Below, one piece after another: positions 5,973-11,181 of a DNA stretch of 17,402 nt. The position numbers and the translations under genes were made by a program. Under the pieces are notes generated by a model. The model was not told the DNA's origin, did not search any database, and was given only the letters and a program-made list of their open reading frames with translations. The DNA is from Candidatus Pacearchaeota archaeon. Its GTDB lineage: Archaea > Nanobdellota > Nanobdellia > Pacearchaeales > GW2011-AR1. Where the stretch lies: positions 35,315-52,716 of the forward strand of contig NZDU01000003.1 in assembly GCA_002688875.1 (NCBI GenBank), written 5' to 3'. How positions within the stretch are numbered: position 1 is the first letter of the stretch; every line of letters begins with the position of its first letter.

Positions 5973-6986
5973 ATGGAACCGATATTGATAGTTAGTTTGT
6001 TGATAAGTTTTTTTTTGATGTTTTATACTTTGCCTAAATGGATAAAGAAGTGCAGAGATGTTGGGTTGTTGTGGGAGGATATGAATAAGGTGGATCGGGT
6101 TAAGAGGGTGGCGGCTTCGGGGGGCGTTGTTGTTGTGCTTTCGTTTGTGTTGGGGGTTTTGAGTTATATTGCTATTAGGACTTTTATCTTAGGTGGTAAT
6201 GGAGAGATAGTTGAGATATTTGCTTTGCTTAGTGTTATATTGATTTTGGCTTTAGTGGGGTTTGTGGATGATATTTTGGGTTGGACTTCAAAAGGGTTGA
6301 GTATTCGGTTTAGATTGTTTCTTGCTTTAGTTGCTTCGATTCCCTTAGTTGTGATTAATGTTGGGACGAAGGTAGTTGGCCTTCCTTATTTTGGGATTGT
6401 TGATCTTGGTATTTATTATCCTTTGTTTTTTATACCGATTGGGATTATGGGGGCTACGACGACTTATAATTTTCTTGCGGGATTTAATGGACTTGAAGCT
6501 GGACAGGGGATAATTATAATTAGTTTTTTGAGTTTTATTAGTTATATTACTGGAACTGCGTGGTTGAGTGTTGTTGGGTTGTGCATGGTTGCAAGTTTAT
6601 TGGTTTTTTATCTTTATAATAAATATCCTGCTAGGGTTTTCCCTGGAGATGTGCTTACATATTCGGTGGGGGCTTTAATTGCTATAATGGCAATATTGGG
6701 TAATTTTGAGAAGATAGCTGTTTTTGTATTTATTCCATATATTATTGAGACTGTTTTGAAGGTTCGAGGGAAGCTGGTTAAGCCTTCTTTTGCTAAGGTT
6801 AATGAGGATGGGAGCTTGGATGTTCCGTATAATAAGGTTTATGGGTTGACTCATTTGAGTGTGTTGATTTTGAAGAAATATAAGAGGAAGGTCTATGAGA
6901 GGGATGTAGTTCATTTTATATTTGGGTTTCAGATTCTGATTTGTTTGTTGGCTTTGGTGGTTTTTAGGGAGGGGTTGTTTATATGA
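5973..6986 (+). CDS. Family 4 glycosyl-1-phosphate transferase (DPAGT1/AglH/MraY-like)
   Basis: This 337-residue polytopic protein has about ten hydrophobic segments and the motifs of the polyprenyl-phosphate GlcNAc-1-phosphate transferase superfamily: DD at 99-100 in GFVDDILGW, NFLAGFNGLEAGQG (166-179) with the Asn-x4-Phe-Asn-Gly core, and RVFPGDVLTYSVGA (221-234) with the FPGD metal/uridine site. It ends in a KPSFA-containing cytoplasmic loop (270-274) and two last segments. The family transfers a sugar-1-phosphate from a UDP-sugar to a lipid carrier; in archaea this is the first step of the N-glycan on dolichyl phosphate. The order of motifs is closer to eukaryotic and archaeal DPAGT1 than to bacterial MraY, but the exact sugar is not readable. 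The stop overlaps the SET gene start (ATGA). Confidence 0.85.
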   Translation: MEPILIVSLLISFFLMFYTLPKWIKKCRDVGLLWEDMNKVDRVKRVAASGGVVVVLSFVLGVLSYIAIRTFILGGNGEIVEIFALLSVILILALVGFVDDILGWTSKGLSIRFRLFLALVASIPLVVINVGTKVVGLPYFGIVDLGIYYPLFFIPIGIMGATTTYNFLAGFNGLEAGQGIIIISFLSFISYITGTAWLSVVGLCMVASLLVFYLYNKYPARVFPGDVLTYSVGALIAIMAILGNFEKIAVFVFIPYIIETVLKVRGKLVKPSFAKVNEDGSLDVPYNKVYGLTHLSVLILKKYKRKVYERDVVHFIFGFQILICLLALVVFREGLFI

Positions 6987-7456
6987 ACATGGATAATCTA
7001 AAAATTATATTAAGGGAAAATAAAAAGTATGGTAAATCTCTTTTTGCTAAAAAGGCAATTAATAAAGGAGAGATTATTGCTGTCTTTGATGGTCAAGTTT
7101 ACGAAGCTAATAAATGTTCTGATTTACCTAATGAGGCCCCGCTAAAAGTTAGAGATCATGCAATTCAGTTTGAAAAACATAAATGGAGAGATTCAAATGG
7201 ATTGGCAAGGTTTATCTCACATTCTTGTGAACCTAATTGTGGTATTAAGGAATCTTTTAAGATAGTTGCTATAAAAGATATACCTAATGGGGAGGAATTA
7301 ACTTATGATTACGATATGACTGAAAATAGTGATTGGAAATTAATATGTAAATGCGATAGTGCAAATTGTAGGAAATTGATTAGAGGATATAGATTTCTCC
7401 CATCTGAATTTAAGAAAAAATATAGGGGATTTATATCTAAATGGTTAATAGAATGA
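6983..7456 (+). CDS. SET-domain protein lysine methyltransferase
   Basis: This 157-residue, near-minimal SET domain shows an N-terminal YGKSLFAKKAINKGEIIAVF (16-35), then RFISHSCEPNC (76-86, the S-adenosylmethionine-binding NHSCxPN-type motif), EELTYDYD (104-111) with the Tyr of the active site, and a post-SET-like cluster CKCDSANCRKLIRGY (122-136). SET enzymes transfer methyl groups from SAM to protein lysines; known archaeal members methylate chromatin proteins such as MC1, and others have different targets. The gene starts in an ATGA overlap with the sugar-phosphate transferase and ends in an ATGA overlap with the flippase-like gene, so it is embedded in the operon. Its A-rich, unskewed composition contrasts with both, suggesting later insertion. 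A second in-frame Met lies at 6989. Confidence 0.88.
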   Translation: MNMDNLKIILRENKKYGKSLFAKKAINKGEIIAVFDGQVYEANKCSDLPNEAPLKVRDHAIQFEKHKWRDSNGLARFISHSCEPNCGIKESFKIVAIKDIPNGEELTYDYDMTENSDWKLICKCDSANCRKLIRGYRFLPSEFKKKYRGFISKWLIE

Positions 7457-8394
7457 GCTTAGTTTTAAAAAATTGGAAAAAGTACTTGCCGATTATTGGA
7501 ATTTTGTTGTTTGTTTATATTTTGGTTAAGATAGATATTGTTAATGTTTGGGAAGAGATTAGGAATATTGATCTTGGTTTTTTGTTTATTGGAGTTGTTT
7601 TCGTTTTTGTTATGTTGGTGGTTCAAACATATAAATGGTTTATTATTGCTAGAAAACAGGGAATGGAAATTGGTTTTGGTGAGGCAATTAAAATAAATAT
7701 TATTTGTAATTTTTATGGGTTTGTTACTCCGTCGAAGCTTGGAGGGGTTGTTAGAGCAGATTATTTGAAGAAGTATTCTGATGATAAGATCGGTAAGGGG
7801 TTGTTTAATTTTACTATTGATAAAATTTTGGATATAAGTAGTGTTGTATTTATGGCGGTTTTATTTTCTTTTATTTTTCAAGATAAGTTGGATATTCCTA
7901 TTTTAGTTTTTACTGCGATTTTTTTGGGTTTTGTTTTTTTGGTTTTGTTTTTTATTGAGAAGGATAGAAGTAAATGGGCATTGAGTTTTATTTATAGGAG
8001 GATAAGTGGGAAGTTTAAGGATAAGGCTAAAGTTACTTTCGATTCTTTTTATGAAAGTGTTCCTAAGAAAAGATATTTTGCTTGGTTCTTTTTGTGGAAT
8101 GTTGTAAGTTGGTTGAGTATTTATTTTATATTTTATTTTATAGGATTGTCGTTGGGGATTGAATTGAGTTTTTTTCATTATCTTGCTATTATGCCTCTTG
8201 GGACGTTAGTGGCTATGATTCCAATAAGCATTAGTGGATTGGGGACTAGGGAGGCTGCATTGATTACTTTGTTTGGGTTGTTTGGGGTTCCGGCTAGTAA
8301 GGTATTTTCGCTTTCTATAATTACCTTGATTATTATAGGGATTATACCCTCCATTATAGGAATCTTTTTAATATTTGATAAGAAGTTAAAATAG
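7453..8394 (+). CDS. Lysylphosphatidylglycerol synthase transmembrane-type (UPF0104/AglD C-terminal-like) membrane protein
   Basis: The 313-residue protein has about eight hydrophobic segments and the signature blocks of the UPF0104 family: EAIKINIICNFYGFVTPSKL followed by GGVVRADYLKK, and near the C-terminus PISISGLGTREAALITLFG. This domain forms the flippase half of bacterial MprF and the membrane half of haloarchaeal AglD, where it accompanies a dolichol-phosphate sugar synthase. A role in moving or using lipid-linked sugars fits the operon. The ATG at 7453 overlaps the SET stop as ATGA and is preferred over the upstream in-frame ATG at 7441. A hairpin with a T-run follows the stop by 30 nt. 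Confidence 0.8.
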   Translation: MSLVLKNWKKYLPIIGILLFVYILVKIDIVNVWEEIRNIDLGFLFIGVVFVFVMLVVQTYKWFIIARKQGMEIGFGEAIKINIICNFYGFVTPSKLGGVVRADYLKKYSDDKIGKGLFNFTIDKILDISSVVFMAVLFSFIFQDKLDIPILVFTAIFLGFVFLVLFFIEKDRSKWALSFIYRRISGKFKDKAKVTFDSFYESVPKKRYFAWFFLWNVVSWLSIYFIFYFIGLSLGIELSFFHYLAIMPLGTLVAMIPISISGLGTREAALITLFGLFGVPASKVFSLSIITLIIIGIIPSIIGIFLIFDKKLK

Positions 8395-8423
8395 TTTTAT
8401 GAGGGTTGTTTAAGGTCTTCAAT

Positions 8424-8453
8424 AATATACATTCGAGATTGTATATTCTTTTT
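8424..8453 (+). terminator. Inverted repeat with T-run, possible terminator or operator
   Basis: AATATACA (8424-8431) and TGTATATT (8440-8447) form a perfect 8-bp stem with an 8-nt loop, followed by CTTTTT. It lies between the operon ending at 8394 and the glycosyltransferase promoter. The T-run is also the start of the TATA-like element TTTTTAAG (8449-8456), so the palindrome could equally be a regulator-binding site just upstream of that promoter. Confidence 0.4.
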
Positions 8454-8476
8454 AAGCTTGATAAATGAAAAATAGT

Positions 8477-9268
8477 ATGAAAAAAGTGGTAATTGTGATA
8501 CCTGCGTACAACGAAGGAGATAGGATTGGGAAGTGTTTGGAAGATTATATAGATTTTTTTGGGAAGTTGAAGAAGGATAAGGTGATTGATTATGAGATTG
8601 TTGTTGTTTTGAATGGGTGTAAGGATAATACTAATGAGGTTGTTGAAAGTTTTCGGGTTAATAATAAGGAGGTAGTTATTTTGGATTTTGAGGAATCTGG
8701 GAAGGGGTTTGCGGTTGTGGAGGGGTTTAAGGAGGGGTTGAGAATGAAGGGTGATTTGATTGGGTTTGTTGATGCAGATAATGCTACGCCAAGTGGTGCT
8801 TTTTATGGGCTTGTTAGACATATTAATGATTATGATGGGATTATTGCAAATAGATGGGATGAGGAGAGTTTGGTGGGTAAGAGAGATTTTTATTTAAGAT
8901 TGAGAAGTAGTGTTTTTAATTTAGTGGTTAGAACTCTTTTTTTGTTTAATTATAGAGATACACAATGTGGGGCGAAGTTGTTTACAAATGAGTTTATCAA
9001 GAAGGTTCATCCTAAATTGGGAAATAGCGAATGGAGTTTTGATGTGGATCTTTTGTTTTATGCTAGATATTTTGGATTTAGAATTAGATCTATTCCGACT
9101 GAGTGGCATGATAAGACGGGAAGTAAGGTTAGTAAGTGGACCCCTGGTAGGATGTTTTTTTCGGTTTTTAGGTTGAGGCTGGTTCATTCTCCGTTTAGTT
9201 TTATTTTGAGATTTCATAAAAAGCTTCCTAGGAAAATGCAAGTAAGTTATTTGTTTAGGAAGCGTTGA
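8477..9268 (+). CDS. Family 2 glycosyltransferase, dolichyl-phosphate sugar synthase (ALG5/AglD GT-like)
   Basis: This GT-A fold enzyme, 263 residues from the ATG at 8477, starts KKVVIVIPAYNEGDRIGKCL, the GT2 nucleotide-binding strand. It continues with VVVLNGCKDNT, ESGKGFAVVEGFKEGL, the metal-binding VDADNATPSGAF, and RDTQCGAKLFT, a block shared by ALG5-type dolichyl-phosphate glucose and mannose synthases. It lacks membrane segments. It probably moves a sugar from a nucleotide donor to a polyprenyl phosphate on the cytoplasmic face. Haloarchaeal AglD joins such a domain to the UPF0104 membrane domain; here the latter is encoded just upstream. The frame extends to an ATG at 8465, but the TATA-like box at 8449-8456 places the leaderless start at 8477, which also gives the usual family N-terminus. 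Confidence 0.8.
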   Translation: MKKVVIVIPAYNEGDRIGKCLEDYIDFFGKLKKDKVIDYEIVVVLNGCKDNTNEVVESFRVNNKEVVILDFEESGKGFAVVEGFKEGLRMKGDLIGFVDADNATPSGAFYGLVRHINDYDGIIANRWDEESLVGKRDFYLRLRSSVFNLVVRTLFLFNYRDTQCGAKLFTNEFIKKVHPKLGNSEWSFDVDLLFYARYFGFRIRSIPTEWHDKTGSKVSKWTPGRMFFSVFRLRLVHSPFSFILRFHKKLPRKMQVSYLFRKR

Positions 9269-9286
9269 TTGTTGATGCGATTTATT

Positions 9287-9395
9287 CCTCCAACTGGGTC
9301 AATACCTCGGGAGTTTGCTCCGAGGTGGTGGGGCGCATAAGTTGGAGGTTAAAAATACCTCGCAGCTTGCTGCGAAGTGAGCGAAGCGAACGATG
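9287..9395. repeat. Palindromic intergenic repeat element with two related hairpins
   Basis: An outer 9-bp stem CCTCCAACT (9287-9295) with AGTTGGAGG (9340-9348) encloses a hairpin ACCTCGG..AG/CTCCGAGGT (9304-9326). A second hairpin, ACCTCGCAGC/GCTGCGAAGT (9357-9378), follows outside it. The two hairpins share AATACCTCG before the loop and TGCT within or after it, and their differing inner bases are still paired, so they look like diverged copies of one unit. The GCGAAG-rich tail (9371-9391) adds short repeats. The element is G+C-richer than its surroundings. Its translation (including SLLRSERSERW) is a typical false reading frame. It resembles REP-like dispersed palindromes, but copies elsewhere in the genome cannot be checked here. 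Confidence 0.7.
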
Positions 9396-9464
9396 GGATT
9401 TTTATTATATATCTTATTCCCTATATATTTATAACTGGTTTTTATATTTTTTTGATGAGGTAAA

Positions 9465-10406
9465 ATGAGGTTTACTTTAGTTGTGCCGTTGGCTCCTGAG
9501 AGGCAAGCTCCGATTATAGGAGATATTAAGAAATTAGATTATCCTAATGATAGGTATCATGTAATTGTTGCTCAAGGGAAGAATCCTAGTTTGAATAGGA
9601 ATAAGGGAATTGATAGGGCTAATGGAGAGATAGTTGTTTTCTTGGATGATGATGCGCATATTGATGTTAATTATCTTAGGAAGATAGATGAGTTTTTTGA
9701 TAGACATCCTGAGATTGATGTTGTTGGAGGGCCTCAATTGACACCAGATGAGGATGGAGGGTTTGCTAGGATTTCTGGTTATGCGTTGAGTAGTAAGTTT
9801 GGGGCTTGGAAACTGGCTGGGAGGTATGGAGTTATGGATGAGAAATTGTATGCTGATGAGAATGATTTGACTTCGGCGAATTTGATTTGTAGGAAAGAGG
9901 TTGTTGAGAGAGTGAGGTTTGATGAGAGGTTATTTCCTGGAGAGGATCCTAAATTTATATCGGATGCCTTGAATTCTGGGTTTAGGGTTGCTTATAGTCC
10001 GGAGATTATTGTGCATCATCAGAGAAGGCCGGAGGTTGGTTCATTGGTTAAACAGATTTTTAATTATGGGTTGTTTAGACCTAAGAAGGAGAGTTTTTTT
10101 GAAACTTTGAAAAAGCCATTTTTTCTTGTTCCTAGTTTGTTTGTTGTTTATTTGATAGGGATTATTGGGAGTATTCTTAACGATCCTTCGATAACCGGGA
10201 GTGTGATTGGACTGGAGTTTAGTAGTGTGAGTTTTTTTTGGTTTTTGCCTTTTCTGGCTTATGTTTTGTTGGCTGTTTTGTTTTCGCTATATGAAAGTTT
10301 GAGGCATAGAGATTTGTTGGCGTTTTTTGTTTTGCCGTTTATATTTCTTAGTATACATGTGAGTTATGGGGTGGGGATGTTGAAGGGGTATTTTGATAGG
10401 TTGTGA
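9465..10406 (+). CDS. Family 2 glycosyltransferase with C-terminal membrane segments
   Basis: The N-terminal 200 residues form a GT2 domain: MRFTLVVPLAPERQAPII, then NPSLNRNKGIDRANGEIVVF with the metal-binding DDDAHID (61-67), SANLICRKEVVERVRFDE (137-154), and the acceptor-site FPGEDPKF (157-164). A HHQRRP stretch (184-189) leads to the membrane part, with three hydrophobic segments in about 215-305. This layout is shared with membrane-bound GT2 enzymes of the ExoA/succinoglycan type, which build lipid-linked or surface glycans. GAGGT lies just 3 nt before the start, close for a ribosome-binding site, and TATA-like blocks lie at 9424-9433 and 9439-9447. The downstream membrane protein gene begins 5 nt after the stop, so the two are probably one transcript. 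Confidence 0.8.
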   Translation: MRFTLVVPLAPERQAPIIGDIKKLDYPNDRYHVIVAQGKNPSLNRNKGIDRANGEIVVFLDDDAHIDVNYLRKIDEFFDRHPEIDVVGGPQLTPDEDGGFARISGYALSSKFGAWKLAGRYGVMDEKLYADENDLTSANLICRKEVVERVRFDERLFPGEDPKFISDALNSGFRVAYSPEIIVHHQRRPEVGSLVKQIFNYGLFRPKKESFFETLKKPFFLVPSLFVVYLIGIIGSILNDPSITGSVIGLEFSSVSFFWFLPFLAYVLLAVLFSLYESLRHRDLLAFFVLPFIFLSIHVSYGVGMLKGYFDRL

Positions 10407-10411
10407 TTTAA

Positions 10412-11002
10412 ATGGGGATTGGTTTATTTAAGAAAAGAGAGATTATTGTTTTTTTGTTGTTGATGATTGGATTTATTTTGTTTATTTTTAATGATAAGAT
10501 CGGAGTTTATGGTTTGTTTTTTTTCTTTGTTCTTATTTTTATGTTTTATATTATCGATAGAGTTTTTTTGGTTAATTTTACTATGACTCATTATTTATAT
10601 TTGGTTTTTGTTGGTTTTGGAGGGGTTTTGTTTGGATATTTGCAATCTGAAATTATGTACTTGGATAAATTTTTTCATTTTTTTTCGGCGATGATGCTGA
10701 CTTCTGTAACTTATTATTTTTCTAAGAAGATGAAGTTTAGGGATCCTTTAGTTGTTTCGATTTTATTGTCTTTGTTTGTTATATTCATTTATGAATTTTA
10801 TGAGTATGTTCTTGATTTAGTTTTTCTGACTAGTTATAGAGGGTCTTATAATATTGTTGATGGGAAGGTTGTTGAAGTGTTGAGTGGTAAGATGGATACG
10901 TTTTTAGATGTGGTTGTTGGTGGGATTGGGGTGTTGTGTTATGTTATTCTTCGATTGTTGAAAAGGGAGGGTAAGATTTATAGAGATGTTGAAAACCTTT
11001 GA
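10412..11002 (+). CDS. Membrane protein, DUF2238/YjdF-like
   Basis: The 196-residue protein has about six hydrophobic segments. It carries the spaced polar residues of the YjdF/DUF2238 group: YLDKFFHFFSAM (about 83-94), the Glu-rich YEFYEYVLDLVF (about 128-139), then SGKMDTFLDVVVGGIGVLC, where Asp-Lys..His, Glu..Glu and Asp-Thr..Asp recur. VanZ-like proteins have a distantly similar arrangement. No enzymatic function is established for the family. It starts 5 nt after the glycosyltransferase stop and is probably co-transcribed, which hints at a role in the same glycan or lipid pathway, but this is inference. Confidence 0.55.
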   Translation: MGIGLFKKREIIVFLLLMIGFILFIFNDKIGVYGLFFFFVLIFMFYIIDRVFLVNFTMTHYLYLVFVGFGGVLFGYLQSEIMYLDKFFHFFSAMMLTSVTYYFSKKMKFRDPLVVSILLSLFVIFIYEFYEYVLDLVFLTSYRGSYNIVDGKVVEVLSGKMDTFLDVVVGGIGVLCYVILRLLKREGKIYRDVENL

Positions 11003-11042
11003 ATGGGTTTTTGTGGTTAATAATAGTTGGATCATGGAAAAG

Positions 11043-11050
11043 CTTTTAAG
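11043..11050 (+). promoter_or_regulatory. TATA-like box ahead of the double-hairpin leader
   Basis: CTTTTAAG centred near 11046 predicts a transcript starting about 11070-11073, which is the first base of hairpin 1. That gives a leader of about 110 nt before the radical SAM gene, unlike the leaderless pattern around it. Confidence 0.45.
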
Positions 11051-11071
11051 TTGATTGGAGTTGTTAGATTT

Positions 11072-11159
11072 AGAGAACTTTGAAATAATGCGATTTCAAT
11101 GTTCTCTAAGAAGAACTTTGTTGCGATTTCCTTCGGAAATGTCAATTATGCAAAGTTCT
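11072..11159 (+). promoter_or_regulatory. Structured 5' leader with two related hairpins
   Basis: Hairpin 1 pairs 11072-11086 (AGAGAACTTTGAAAT) with 11093-11107 (ATTTCAATGTTCTCT), with one mismatch and a 6-nt loop. Hairpin 2 pairs AGAACTTTG (11112-11120) with CAAAGTTCT (11151-11159) and has an inner stem ATTTCC/GGAAAT (11126-11131 with 11135-11140). The arms of the two hairpins are nearly the same sequence, and both contain TGCGATTTC, so the second looks like a duplicated, diverged copy. AGAACTTTG at 11112 could instead pair with the 3' arm of hairpin 1, giving mutually exclusive folds. It ends 22 nt before the start codon. It does not resemble a cobalamin or SAM riboswitch that I know. Confidence 0.6.
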
Positions 11160-11181
11160 CTTTACAAATGGTGAGATTATG

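Noticed and set aside
9265..9468. A 67-codon plus-strand frame between the two glycosyltransferase genes
   Set aside because: It translates the palindromic repeat element and a promoter; the SERSERW part is a usual false product of such repeats.
11072..11159. A cobalamin or SAM riboswitch ahead of the B12-radical SAM gene
   Set aside because: The conserved sequence boxes of those riboswitches are absent, and the two related hairpins do not form their junctions.
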